A stretch of DNA of 39,815 bases from Candidatus Moraniibacteriota bacterium (GCA_013334765.1 JAAXWW010000001.1:1-39815); one strand, 5' to 3'. Positions 9,614 to 19,727 are shown, numbered from the stretch's first letter. Notes: a model not told the origin generated them from the letters alone. A program made the numbers and translations.

Positions 9614-9767
9614 GGCTTTGCGCAGTTGCATATGCCAACTAATGTTCCGGCCTGTTAGTTTGTAGCGGCAGCATAGTTGGCTCCACTTGCGGTGAGGCCT
9701 TCTTATGATTTAAGAGTTTGTCGATTTGCCTCCATTGATTAGTTGCCATATGCAACTGCGCAAAGCC
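9614..9767. repeat. Inverted-repeat element: 30-bp arms (9614-9643 / 9738-9767, one mismatch) with 94-bp spacer
   Basis: GGCTTTGCGCAGTTGCATATGCCAACTAAT vs ATTAGTTGCCATATGCAACTGCGCAAAGCC. Confidence 0.85.
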
Positions 9768-9781
9768 TGCAAATGAAAAGT

Positions 9782-10963
9782 TTATAGATATCTTCTTCCT
9801 TTGAGCTTTTCAGGTAAATAAGTTTGTTCAGAACTGTCTTCCATGGGCGTGTACTTGTATCCTTTGCCATAATCTAGCTCTTTCATGAGCTTGGTCGGGG
9901 CATTTCTCAGATGGAGAGGGACGGGAAGATTGGTGAATTCAATGGCATCTTTCTTGGCTTTCTGGTAAGCGGCATAGGCGGTGATGTCCTTTTTCGATTT
10001 GGCAAGATATATGACGCATTGGGCGAGGTGGACGTTGCACTCGGGATATCCGAGCTTATGGCAGGCATCGAAGACGGCATTGGCGAGGATGAGGGCGGTG
10101 TTGTTGGCAAGTCCGATGTCTTCGGATGCGAAACGCACCAGGCGCCTGGCGATATATTTCGGGTCCTCTCCGCCTTCGACCATTCTGGCCAGCCAATAAA
10201 GCGCCGCGTCAGCATCGCCGCCACGCATGGATTTGTGAAGAGCTGAGATGATGTTGTAGTGTTCTTCTCCCATCTTGTCATAGAGTAGGTGCGCCTTCTG
10301 AAGCGCCTTCTGAATGAGTTCCGGGGTTATGTTCCGGTTCTGTTCCAGGCATGCCTCAAGGGTGTTGAGCGCCATCCTGGCGTCCCCGTTGGCGGACAGC
10401 GCCAAGAGCTTCAAGGCTTCTTTCGATATCTTGGCTTTCGGCTTCTTGTTTTCGCTATTGATTATTTCCAGCGCCCGTTCGATGATCGACTCCAGATCTT
10501 TTTCCTGGAGCCTTTCCAAAACGAAAACGCGCGTCCTGGAAAGAAGGGCGCTGTTGACTTCGAAGCTCGGGTTTTCGGTGGTGGCGCCGATGAGGGTGAG
10601 TGTTCCGTTTTCAACATAGGGGAGAAGGGCGTCTTGCTGCGCTTTGTTCCAACGGTGGATCTCGTCTATGAACAGGATGGTTTTCTTTCCGGCAGACTTG
10701 CTCTTTTGGGCCTCCGCGATTATTTCCATTAGCTGTTTCTTGCCGGAAGAGACAGCGCTTAGTTTTATGAAGGCGGATTGGGTTTCTGAGGCGATGATGT
10801 TGGCGATGGTGGTTTTTCCTGTTCCGGGAGGCCCCCAGAGGATCATTGATGGGACGGAATCGCTTCTGATGGCACGAAGAAGATAGGAATCTTTTCCGAT
10901 CGTTTTTTCTTGTCCGATGAATTCATCGATTTTTTTGGGGCGGATGAAGTCCGGGAGAGGCAT
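9782..10963 (-). CDS. rarA: Replication-associated recombination protein A (RarA/MgsA AAA ATPase)
   Basis: WGPPGTGKTTIANIIA, FIDEIHRWNKAQQDALLPYVE, GATTENPSFE. Confidence 0.95.
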   Translation of the reverse strand: MPLPDFIRPKKIDEFIGQEKTIGKDSYLLRAIRSDSVPSMILWGPPGTGKTTIANIIASETQSAFIKLSAVSSGKKQLMEIIAEAQKSKSAGKKTILFIDEIHRWNKAQQDALLPYVENGTLTLIGATTENPSFEVNSALLSRTRVFVLERLQEKDLESIIERALEIINSENKKPKAKISKEALKLLALSANGDARMALNTLEACLEQNRNITPELIQKALQKAHLLYDKMGEEHYNIISALHKSMRGGDADAALYWLARMVEGGEDPKYIARRLVRFASEDIGLANNTALILANAVFDACHKLGYPECNVHLAQCVIYLAKSKKDITAYAAYQKAKKDAIEFTNLPVPLHLRNAPTKLMKELDYGKGYKYTPMEDSSEQTYLPEKLKGRRYL

Positions 10964-11034
10964 ATATGAAAAAATTTGTTCTTATAGTGATATTGTATCA
11001 CTTTATATTATGAAAGCAAGAACTTTTTTTTGGG

Positions 11035-11096
11035 AAATAAAAAAGCCCCCGGGAGAACTCTTGGTCGCATGTTGGCGATTGAGTTCTCCGTGGGGG
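11035..11096 (-). terminator. Strong Rho-independent terminator (minus strand)
   Basis: On minus: CCCCCACGGAGAACTC...GAGTTCTCCCGGGGGCTTTTTT. Confidence 0.85.
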
Positions 11097-11383
11097 TGGA
11101 TTCGCTCAGGGGCATCACCGGCAGCTAGTTAGCTGCTAGTAAAGGTGATTGCCCCTACATAGGCTGAAATAGTTTCCGGCAGGGCATTTTTTGTCTCCTT
11201 TTTTCGGCGCTGCCTCGCGATCGATGGCGAGGCAGCCGCCGGCGCAGGGTTAGACCAAGGACAGGGCGGCACAGCGATGATCCCGATGATCCTCCAGGTT
11301 GGGGGCGGCGTGCGGGCTGAAATTGGGCATTTGTCCTCCAGATGTTATCCATCAGCGCAACGCATGATTGCATCACGCTGACT
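11035..11383 (-). ncRNA. Candidate autonomous small transcription unit (structured RNA with two micro-ORFs)
   Basis: Own promoter, several strong hairpins, terminator; SD-ATG micro-ORFs MPNFSPHAAPNLEDHRDHRCAALSLV and MPCRKLFQPM. Confidence 0.5.
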
Positions 11384-11388
11384 TGATT

Positions 11389-11416
11389 GTATAGCATGCC
11401 TGAAAATATTGTCAAG
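11389..11416 (-). promoter_or_regulatory. Sigma70-type promoter TTGACA-16-TATACA
   Basis: Minus strand: TTGACA (11411-11416), 16 bp, TATACA(AT) (11389-11394). Confidence 0.7.
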
Positions 11417-11539
11417 CGTTTGTTCAAGCTATTTTTCACGAAATCGATATTTTGCTTAATTTCAGCCAAAAAACAAAAGCATAAAATCACATTTTTTAGG
11501 CTAATAATTTTTTTGTGGTATACTTGAGCAGTAAAAATC

Positions 11540-12415
11540 ATGATGATGAAAACTATGTCCGGAAAGGTAATCGATGGCAGGAAAATAGCTCGGGAAGTCG
11601 GTGGGGGTCTCAAAAAAGAGGTGGAAACCCTGGGGAAAAGGGGGATTGTTCCGCGTGTTGCTGTCATTCTGGCAGGGAACGATCAGGCTTCCGAGATATA
11701 TGTCAGGAACAAACGGCGGAAAGCCGGGACTCTCGGAATCGAATCGGAGCTCTTTCGTTTCGGGTCCGATGCTTCTCAGGAAGAAATCGAAGATTGTATC
11801 AGGAAATTGAATAATGACAAGAATGTGCATGGAATCCTGGTGCAGCTGCCGCTTCCGGGACATATCGACAGGAACAAGATAGTGAGCCTGATCGATCCGG
11901 GAAAAGATGTTGATTGCTTTCATCCCGAGAATGTCGGCAAAAACACCATCGGAGGAATGAATTCGACAATGGTTCCGGTGACGGCGACAGGAATAATGAA
12001 GCTGCTTGAATTTTCAGGAATCCCAATAGAAGGAAAAAAAGCGGTCGTGGTCGGGAGGAGCAATGTGGTCGGGAAACCGACAGCGATCCAGCTGCTTCAT
12101 GCCGGTGCTACTGTCACGGTTTGTCATTCCAAGACGGAGGATCTCAAAAAAGAATGTCTCGAGGCGGATATTTTGGTTGTTGCGACAGGACACGCCGGTC
12201 TCGTGACGGCGAATATGGTCAAAGACGGCGCGGTTGTCATTGATGTTGGCATAAGCGCGCTTCCGGAGGGCGAAATGGTCGGGGACACTGATTTTGAAAA
12301 AGTGAAAGAGAAGGCGAGCTTCATCACTCCGGTTCCGGGAGGCGTGGGACCGATGACGATCATTATGCTTATGAGAAATGTTGTTGAAGCAGCAAAGGCA
12401 CGAGAACAGGAATAA
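11540..12415 (+). CDS. folD: Bifunctional methylenetetrahydrofolate dehydrogenase/cyclohydrolase
   Basis: GILVQLPLPGHID, VVGRSNVVGKPTAIQLL, ITPVPGGVGPMTI. Confidence 0.96.
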   Translation: MMMKTMSGKVIDGRKIAREVGGGLKKEVETLGKRGIVPRVAVILAGNDQASEIYVRNKRRKAGTLGIESELFRFGSDASQEEIEDCIRKLNNDKNVHGILVQLPLPGHIDRNKIVSLIDPGKDVDCFHPENVGKNTIGGMNSTMVPVTATGIMKLLEFSGIPIEGKKAVVVGRSNVVGKPTAIQLLHAGATVTVCHSKTEDLKKECLEADILVVATGHAGLVTANMVKDGAVVIDVGISALPEGEMVGDTDFEKVKEKASFITPVPGGVGPMTIIMLMRNVVEAAKAREQE

Positions 12416-12425
12416 CAAATATGCT

Positions 12426-12719
12426 ATGCAAATAAAAATCGATAATTTTCTTGGAAATCCGGTCAATGCTTTCCGTCGGGCGGGATATTCTTTTCAGAGG
12501 CAAGCTGGGGACGAGATGAGTTTCGCGAGACCTCTTGCGGCACAGGGTTATCCGAGGTTTCATATATATTCCAAAATAGAAAACGGAAGCCTTATCGCGA
12601 ATATTCATCTGGATATGAAAAAGGAAACATACGGCGACAACACCAGGCATCATGGGGAGTATGGGGATGAAGGGGCTTTGAAAGATGAGGTCAGAAGATT
12701 AGGAGCGGTGTTGGGGTAG
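12426..12719 (+). CDS. Conserved hypothetical protein
   Basis: ORF from ATG 12426: MQIKIDNFLGNPVNAFRRAGYSFQ... Confidence 0.6.
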   Translation: MQIKIDNFLGNPVNAFRRAGYSFQRQAGDEMSFARPLAAQGYPRFHIYSKIENGSLIANIHLDMKKETYGDNTRHHGEYGDEGALKDEVRRLGAVLG

Positions 12720-12732
12720 GATTTATTCGAAG

Positions 12733-13494
12733 TTGCATTATATATTTTGCGTGAAAAAACTCCCTGAAAACAAGAAAATAAAATCTATTGTAGTCCTTCC
12801 TGCATATAACGCTGAGAAGACATTACAGAGAACTATTGATGATATTCCTGCGGATTGTGTAGACGAGATCATCCTAGTGGATGATTTTAGCAGTGATAGG
12901 ACGGCTCAATTAGCAGAAGATTATGGGTTGATTGTATATAAACATCAATCAAATAAGGGATATGGGGCTAATCAAAAGACTTGTTATCGCTTAGCATTGG
13001 ATCATGGGGCGGATATTGTCGTTATGTTGCATCCTGACTATCAATATGATCCGAAACTTATAAAATATTTCATAGAATTCATTCGTGACGGATATTTTGA
13101 TGTGATGCTTGGCTCTCGTATACGGACACGCAGGGAAGCGATTCAGGGAGGAATGCCGAAATATAAATATTATGCGAATAGGTTTCTCACTTTCATTGAA
13201 AATGTGCTGAGCGGTCAGAATCTGTCAGAATGGCATACAGGGATGAGGGCTTATAAACGGGAAGTTCTTGAGAGTGTTGATTTTATGAAAAACTCTGATG
13301 ATTTTGTGTTTGATACTCAAATATTATTTGGAATCATAGAAAAGGGGTATCGGATAGGAGAGATACCTGTTCCGGTGAGATATTTTCCAGAGGCATCCAG
13401 CATTAATTTCAGAAGAAGTTTTAGATATGGATGTTTTACATTATTTGTAGCGTTTAGGTTTTTCATTAAAAGAGTGAAGAATAAATTGATATGA
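12733..13494 (+). CDS. Glycosyltransferase family 2 (dolichyl-phosphate hexosyltransferase-like)
   Basis: IVVLPAYNAEKTLQRTI, DEIILVDDFSSDRT, MLHPDYQYDP. Confidence 0.88.
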   Translation: MHYIFCVKKLPENKKIKSIVVLPAYNAEKTLQRTIDDIPADCVDEIILVDDFSSDRTAQLAEDYGLIVYKHQSNKGYGANQKTCYRLALDHGADIVVMLHPDYQYDPKLIKYFIEFIRDGYFDVMLGSRIRTRREAIQGGMPKYKYYANRFLTFIENVLSGQNLSEWHTGMRAYKREVLESVDFMKNSDDFVFDTQILFGIIEKGYRIGEIPVPVRYFPEASSINFRRSFRYGCFTLFVAFRFFIKRVKNKLI

Positions 13495-14714
13495 TATCGG
13501 GAATATTCAAAAAGCGGTTGAGTGAACTGTTCAGAAATATCCCGATATATTATGCAGGATTATTTTTCTTGCTGGTGGTTTTTGTTTTGGATTATGCCCC
13601 AGGAGGGGAGCATCAATTTTCTTTTCTTGCGGAATCTTTTTTGAAGGGAAAGCTGTATTTTTTGTCGCAACCGGGTTCATGGCATGATGCCGTTTTTTTC
13701 AGCGGAAATTATTATTGGCCATTGGGACCGTTTCCTGCTGTCTTGTTGATGCCATTTGTTTATGTTTTTGACTTGATGGGAAGATTTTTTTATCAGGGAT
13801 ATTTGCAATTCTTCCTAGTAATAATGGTTTTCATGGGATGTTTCAAGATTTCAAGGAGGATCAGTTATTCAAAAAGTGATTCCATTTATCTTGCATATGC
13901 ATTCTGTTTTTCATCTGTATTTTTGGGAGTGGCATTGGTTCCTTCGGGTTGGCAATTCGCGCAAGTTGTTGCTACGCTTCTTTTATTTCTCTCTATTTTG
14001 GAGTTCTTTGGGAAAAAGCGATATTGGTTGTTGGGGATTATTATGGGACTAGTCGCTGCAACGAGGGCGACCGCAGGACTTGGAATAATATTATTTGCAC
14101 TGGAAATAATATTATCAAAAAAACATCTTAAAATAAAAGCGAAAGATATGTTGAGATTATCTATTCCTTTTGGCTTAGCTATAGCAGGTCTTCTTTTATA
14201 TGATTATTTTAGATTTGGAAATATTTTCGAACAAGGCTATGCATATCAACTGCTGAACGGAGAACTTGAAAAAGCGAGGAGCTATGGGATGTTCAGTTTT
14301 TCACATTTTCTTTCTAATATTTACTATTCTTTTTTAAGTATGCCATCTCCAGTATTCAAAGACAGTACCTCGGTTTTGATTTATCCCTTTATTCAAGCAA
14401 ATCCATGGGGTATGAGTATATTTCTAACATCCCCATATTTGCTGACTGTTTTTTTCTTGAAAAATAATGATAAGTTATCAAAGATATTGTTAATAGCTAT
14501 ATTTTTTATAGCGTTTCCGATCATGATGTATTATGGAATAGGGTGGTATCAGTTTGGATACAGATATGCGCTAGATTTCATGCCGTTTCTATTTCTGTTG
14601 TTCATGCTTAATTATCACAAAGAGAATAAGGTTTTGTCATGGAAAATCAAAGTAGTTATTTTGTTGTCATCTTTTCTGAATCTGCATTTGTTTTTTACTA
14701 TCTTTCATGGATAG
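13491..14714 (+). CDS. Multi-TM membrane protein, putative glycosyltransferase C/ArnT-like
   Basis: About 10 TM segments; 4-bp ATGA overlap with upstream GT2. Confidence 0.65.
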   Translation: MISGIFKKRLSELFRNIPIYYAGLFFLLVVFVLDYAPGGEHQFSFLAESFLKGKLYFLSQPGSWHDAVFFSGNYYWPLGPFPAVLLMPFVYVFDLMGRFFYQGYLQFFLVIMVFMGCFKISRRISYSKSDSIYLAYAFCFSSVFLGVALVPSGWQFAQVVATLLLFLSILEFFGKKRYWLLGIIMGLVAATRATAGLGIILFALEIILSKKHLKIKAKDMLRLSIPFGLAIAGLLLYDYFRFGNIFEQGYAYQLLNGELEKARSYGMFSFSHFLSNIYYSFLSMPSPVFKDSTSVLIYPFIQANPWGMSIFLTSPYLLTVFFLKNNDKLSKILLIAIFFIAFPIMMYYGIGWYQFGYRYALDFMPFLFLLFMLNYHKENKVLSWKIKVVILLSSFLNLHLFFTIFHG

Positions 14715-14758
14715 CTTTGCTTTTTGGTGATAGATTATTAGTGGTTTGAATTCATGTT

Positions 14759-15493
14759 ATGAAAAAAATTTCCCTAATTATTCCTGCTCATAATGAACAG
14801 GAATATATAGAAAATACAGTACTGTCTTTTAATCATGAGTTGAAAAAGGAAAATATTCCTCACGATATTTTAGTGATAAATGATAATAGCTGCGATGAGA
14901 CAGAGGACGTGTTAAAAAGAATAGCTGTTAATATTCCCGAACTACGTTATATTAATAATTGTTTCCCAAGCGGCTTTGGCTTAGCGGTTCGCAGGGGATT
15001 GGATGAATTTAGGGGTGATTATGTCTCAGTAGTTATGGCTGATTTATCGGATCGGCCCGAGGACCTGGTCGCATATTATCGAAAATTGGAGGAGGGGTAT
15101 GATGCAGTTTTTGGTTCACGCTTTTCTATGGGCGGAAAGTCTCTTGGTTATCCAAAAACTAAATACGCACTAAATCGTTTCACGAATAATTTGATAAGGT
15201 TGTTTTTCGGTATTCGATATGACGATGTTACAAATGCTTTCAAGGCTTATAGCCGAGAAGCTGTTGATGGTTTGCGTCCATTTTTAAGTTCACATTTTAA
15301 TTTAACTGTAGAATTGCCGCTTAAGATAATTGTGCGAGGGTATTCATATGCCGTCGTTCCAAATCAATGGGTTAATAGAAGAAAAGGCAAATCGAAATTG
15401 AAAATTAAAGAAATGGGCAGCCGATATTTTTTTATTATTCTCTATTGCTTATTGGAAAAGTGGCTATCGAGAGGAGATTACAAGAAGAGGTAA
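14759..15493 (+). CDS. Glycosyltransferase family 2
   Basis: ISLIIPAHNEQEYIENTV, ILVINDNSCDET, VVMADLSDRPED. Confidence 0.88.
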   Translation: MKKISLIIPAHNEQEYIENTVLSFNHELKKENIPHDILVINDNSCDETEDVLKRIAVNIPELRYINNCFPSGFGLAVRRGLDEFRGDYVSVVMADLSDRPEDLVAYYRKLEEGYDAVFGSRFSMGGKSLGYPKTKYALNRFTNNLIRLFFGIRYDDVTNAFKAYSREAVDGLRPFLSSHFNLTVELPLKIIVRGYSYAVVPNQWVNRRKGKSKLKIKEMGSRYFFIILYCLLEKWLSRGDYKKR

Positions 15494-15514
15494 TTTAATT
15501 TTTGTTCTCATGAT

Positions 15515-16172
15515 ATGAAAAAAGATTTGTCAAATATCTATCGGAATCGCTTCGGGGGGGGGTATTGATCACAAAAATAAAATCTGGAAAATTTTGTGCG
15601 AGGAATATTTTCAGAGATTTATTGATAGGGACAATGATACCATTTTGGATATTGCCGCTGGATACGGTGAGTTTTTGAATAATATATCGGCTAAGAAAAA
15701 AATCGCAGTTGATCTTAATGAGGATATAAAAAAATTTGTCGGGAAGGATGTTGAAGTTGTTATCTCAGACTGCAAAAAGATTGAGCAGCTAGGTAACGGC
15801 TCGGTTGATAAGATTTTTATCAGTAATTTTCTCGAACATCTCAATAATACGGACGAGGTTATAACAGTTCTAGATGAGTGTTATAGGATATTGAGAAAGG
15901 GCGGGAAAATAATGATATTGCAACCGAATATTCTTTATGTGAAAGAAAAGTATTGGTTTTTTATAGATCACAAAACACCGTTGACGCATAAAAGCCTCGC
16001 TGAGGCGCTTGAGGTTTCCGGTTTTAGGATCGTTATGATGAAAAATAAATTTCTCCCGTATTCCACAAAATCAAATCTTCCTCAGTCTGATTTCGTCATT
16101 AGGATATACTTGAAAATTCCATTGTTGCAGTTTGTTTTTGGAAAACAAACTTTTGTTATAGGAGTAAAATAG
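15515..16172 (+). CDS. Class I SAM-dependent methyltransferase, interrupted by a frameshift at a G9 tract (15554-15562)
   Basis: ILDIAAGYGEFLNNI, ILRKGGKIMILQPN; the first 13 codons MKKDLSNIYRNRF are in a different frame and rejoin if one G is removed. Confidence 0.75.
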
Positions 16173-16198
16173 ACAGTCTTTAAAAATATTTAAAAATA

Positions 16199-17755
16199 GT
16201 GAAAGATTTATTCATAGTTAAGGCAGTGAAAAATAATGCGATTATCCCGTTGTTTGTTATTGCTTTTTTTGTTCATGTTTTCTGCTCTTTTATCGGATGG
16301 AACAATAATTTGATAGATATTCATGGATTCAGGCAGACCCAAACGGCAATCTCTGTTTATTACTTAATTCAAGAAGGTTTTAAGATAAATTACATTACTC
16401 CCGTCCTGGGTGCTCCATGGTCGATTCCATTTGAGTTTCCTATTTACCATTGGGTGGTTGCTTTAATAGTTGTAATTTTTCATTTCCCCGTTGATCAATC
16501 CGGAAGGTTTGTTTCGTTATTATTTTTTTATTCATCCCTACTGACGTCCTATGCTTTTCTTAGGCTCTTCATAAAAAATAGGAATAAAGTTCTCTTGATT
16601 CTGATATTTGTATTATTGAATCCGATATATTTATTTTGGTCCAGGACTTTTCTTATGGAATCAACAGCTCTTTTTTTCGGAATTTCCTATTGTTATTTTT
16701 CGACAAAATTCTTTATAAGTAAAAAAAAGATCTTTCTTGTATTGGCCGCGTTTTTCGGAATTTTTGGAATCTTGACTAAAATAACAACATTTTCTATATT
16801 TCTCATACTTAATGGAATTTTATTTGTTGTTTTTTATCGGACAGCTTTTGGAGATGTATGCAAATCTTTGAATATAAAAAAAATAAAGGTCGTGTCTCTG
16901 ATCGTATATGTCATTTTCCTGACTCCTATTGTTTGTGGTTTGTCGTGGACAAAATTTGCCGATGTTCAAAAACAAACGAATCCCTTAGCAAGAAATTTTA
17001 TTGATTCGAAAAGTCTTAGTGTTTGGAATTTCGGCACAATTAATCAAAAAATTGACCCAAAGGTATGGGAGGGAATATTTAAGAACGCGACTCTGGCTTA
17101 TTTTCCATTGGGATCAATAGATTTTTTTGGATTGTTTGGTATTCCTAGTCTATTGATAATATTGTTGTTATTTTCCATAATAAAAAATAAATATCGTAAG
17201 GAAATCGGAATATCGCTAGCGCTGTTTCTTTCGGGACCATTAATATTCACTAATCTGTATTTCGTACATAACTATTATTCCTATGCCAATAGTATATTCC
17301 TCTCAGTGGCAGTTGGCTTGGCTTGTGCCTCATTATTGGAATCAAAAATAAAATATAAAAATACAATATCGCTTGTTATCATTGTTTTCTTTGGGTTATC
17401 AAACTTATATTCTTATGGAAACACTTACTATTATTCTCAAAAAAATGGTACAAGCCAATATATAATTAAGCTGGCAGATTTTATAAGGAAAAATACTAAT
17501 GAAGACGATGTGATTATGATTTTCGATATGGACTGGGATCCGTCATTATCATATTATTCTGAAAGAAGATCGATAATGGTCAGGGGAAGCTTTTCAGAAA
17601 AGCAGGTTGATGAATCATTAGCTAATCTTGGAGGTAGAAAAGTTTCTGCCATTGTAAAAGGGGTGATAACTCCTCCTGCTTTTGGCAACAAAAGGTATGC
17701 GTGTGATGACCCGGACTTTGTCGATGGAGGATATTCGGTCTGCTTGGTAAAATGA
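16199..17755 (+). CDS. Multi-TM glycosyltransferase (GT39/ArnT/PMT-like)
   Basis: GTG start; GFRQTQTAISVYYLIQEG...PFEFPIYHWVV; many TMs. Confidence 0.7.
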   Translation: MKDLFIVKAVKNNAIIPLFVIAFFVHVFCSFIGWNNNLIDIHGFRQTQTAISVYYLIQEGFKINYITPVLGAPWSIPFEFPIYHWVVALIVVIFHFPVDQSGRFVSLLFFYSSLLTSYAFLRLFIKNRNKVLLILIFVLLNPIYLFWSRTFLMESTALFFGISYCYFSTKFFISKKKIFLVLAAFFGIFGILTKITTFSIFLILNGILFVVFYRTAFGDVCKSLNIKKIKVVSLIVYVIFLTPIVCGLSWTKFADVQKQTNPLARNFIDSKSLSVWNFGTINQKIDPKVWEGIFKNATLAYFPLGSIDFFGLFGIPSLLIILLLFSIIKNKYRKEIGISLALFLSGPLIFTNLYFVHNYYSYANSIFLSVAVGLACASLLESKIKYKNTISLVIIVFFGLSNLYSYGNTYYYSQKNGTSQYIIKLADFIRKNTNEDDVIMIFDMDWDPSLSYYSERRSIMVRGSFSEKQVDESLANLGGRKVSAIVKGVITPPAFGNKRYACDDPDFVDGGYSVCLVK

Positions 17756-17820
17756 ATTCCTTATTGCAGATAAACAAACAATTTGCAAAAATCATCCCAG
17801 TAGGATATCCTGATTATTGC

Positions 17821-17904
17821 GGGGATATGGTGAAATTGGTATACACGCTAGCTTCAGGTGCTAGTGGCAGCAATGCCGTGAGAGTTCGAGTCTCTCTATC
17901 CCCA
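17821..17904 (+). tRNA. tRNA-Leu(CAG)
   Basis: Class II cloverleaf; GGGGATA/TATCCCC; loop TTCAGGT. Confidence 0.93.
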
Positions 17905-17932
17905 CAGTATCCTCATAGTTTTTAGAAAATAT

Positions 17933-18015
17933 GCCTTGGTGGCGGAATGGTATACGCGCTAGTCTTAGGAACTAGTTCCCGGAAGGGATTGAGAGTTCGA
18001 GTCTCTCCCAAGGCA
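17933..18015 (+). tRNA. tRNA-Leu(TAG)
   Basis: GCCTTGG/CCAAGGC; loop CTTAGGA. Confidence 0.93.
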
Positions 18016-18020
18016 CCGAT

Positions 18021-18983
18021 ATGAAAATACTGACAGACGAAAAAAGCGCTGGAAAGCGCATCGATAAAGTTCTCTCCTCATACGCCAAAGTCACGGCGGA
18101 CAAAAAGGAGGGTGTTTTTTTTAATGGAGGCATTTCCAGGGTGGAGATAGCTGATTATATAAAAGAGGGAAAGGTTTTAGTGAATGGCAAGACTATAAAG
18201 CCAAGTTATATTCTCAAAGAGGGCGATCAGATCGAAATAACCTTTGATCTTGAAAAGAATGTCATTGTCAGTCCGAATCCAAATCTTAAAATAAGAATTA
18301 TTCACGAAGATGATGACATTATCATCATCGATAAGCCCGCAGGAATCAGGTCTCACGTTGATCTGCAGGATCAAGAAAACACCCTGGTCAATTTTTTGGT
18401 TGCTAGGTATCCAGAAATAGCTAGCATACATGATGGTTCAGAAGGTTCATGGATGCGGCCTGGAATAGTGCATAGATTGGATATGGACACGAGCGGAATA
18501 ATGGTTGTCGCTAGGAATGAAAAAACTCTTCGTGAGCTCAAGCGGAAATTTCAGGACAAGGAAATAGAAAAAAAATATTGGGCGCTGGCTATTGGGAGAT
18601 TCGAAGAAAAAGAGGGGATAATAGAAAAACCGTTAGCGCGCTCGTCTAGTTATAGAAAACAGGTCATAGCAACAAAAAGGACTAAGACGAAAATAAGGGA
18701 AGCCATAACCCACTATAAAGTTATTCAGGAATTTGACGGGTATGCGCTTTTGGAAGTCAGTCCGAAAACCGGAAGGATGCATCAGATAAGGGTTCATCTG
18801 GCTTCAATCGGACATCCGATTATCGGGGATGAGAAGTATTTGCCTAAGAATATGGAATCTGGCATCTCGCGTGCCGCTTCCCGGCATCTTCTTCACGCGA
18901 AAAGCATCCGTTTCTCCCTTTTCGGGCGGGATTATTTTTTCGATTCTGCCATTTCTGACGATTTTCGCGTTTTTCTTGACTAA
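18021..18983 (+). CDS. rluD: RluA/RluD-family pseudouridine synthase with S4 domain
   Basis: IIHEDDDIIIIDKPAG, PGIVHRLDMDTSGIMVVARN, GRMHQIRVHLASIGHPIIGD. Confidence 0.9.
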   Translation: MKILTDEKSAGKRIDKVLSSYAKVTADKKEGVFFNGGISRVEIADYIKEGKVLVNGKTIKPSYILKEGDQIEITFDLEKNVIVSPNPNLKIRIIHEDDDIIIIDKPAGIRSHVDLQDQENTLVNFLVARYPEIASIHDGSEGSWMRPGIVHRLDMDTSGIMVVARNEKTLRELKRKFQDKEIEKKYWALAIGRFEEKEGIIEKPLARSSSYRKQVIATKRTKTKIREAITHYKVIQEFDGYALLEVSPKTGRMHQIRVHLASIGHPIIGDEKYLPKNMESGISRAASRHLLHAKSIRFSLFGRDYFFDSAISDDFRVFLD

Positions 18984-19136
18984 AAGCCGATAAAGCGGTA
19001 GTATGGGTAAAGTCAAAAAGGAAGCTCTAAAGAGCTTGGTTTTGGGACTAGCCGCAAGGCTTTTTGCTTTTAAATAACTATTTCGTGGTATAATTACAAA
19101 GCTTTCGGTGCCAAGCGCGCCTTAGGGAAAAAATAT

Positions 19137-19631
19137 ATGGACAAGAAGATTATCGAATTCAACAAGACTGAAAGAGGAGACAAGAAGATGGATTTTCAAG
19201 CCGGAGATGTCGTGAAGGTCTCGCTCAGGATCAAAGAAGGCGGAAAAGAAAGGATCCAGAACTTCGAAGGACTAGTCATTGCTGTCAAAGGCGGACAAAG
19301 CTCATCGCCGAAAATAACTGTTAGGAAAGTTTCCAACGGAGTGGGAGTGGAAATGATAATCCCCATCCTTTCAAAGAATGTCGAAAAGATCGAACTTATC
19401 AAGCGCGCCAAAGTGAGACGCGCCAAGCTTTATTATGTCAGAGGACTTACTACCAAGCAGAGCCGCATGAAATACAAGGATCTTTCCAAATATGCCGCAA
19501 CAGAGGAAGAGGAAGTGAAGGAAGAAGAAAAGGAAGAAGCGGCTGAAGAGAAGGCTGTGGAAGCTAAGGCTCCTTCTGAAGAAAAGAAAGCGGCTCCGAA
19601 AAAAGCAGCTGCCAAGAAGAAAGCCGAATAA
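19137..19631 (+). CDS. rplS: 50S ribosomal protein L19 with low-complexity C-terminal extension
   Basis: FQAGDVVKVSLRIKEGGKERIQNFEGLVIA...VRRAKLYYVRG; tail EEKKAAPKKAAAKKKAE. Confidence 0.93.
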   Translation: MDKKIIEFNKTERGDKKMDFQAGDVVKVSLRIKEGGKERIQNFEGLVIAVKGGQSSSPKITVRKVSNGVGVEMIIPILSKNVEKIELIKRAKVRRAKLYYVRGLTTKQSRMKYKDLSKYAATEEEEVKEEEKEEAAEEKAVEAKAPSEEKKAAPKKAAAKKKAE

Positions 19632-19727
19632 CCATTCGGCCGTGTGCTATAATGTTTTTATTGATTTGGGAATTTTGCATATGTGCGGGTCGCTTTCGTC
19701 CCGCTTAGCGGGACTACGGCGGATCGA

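Noticed and set aside
11155-11667. 170-aa minus-strand ORF across the promoter and hairpin region
   Set aside because: Runs through the folD start, a sigma70-type promoter and strong hairpins; its frame does not begin at the SD-led ATGs
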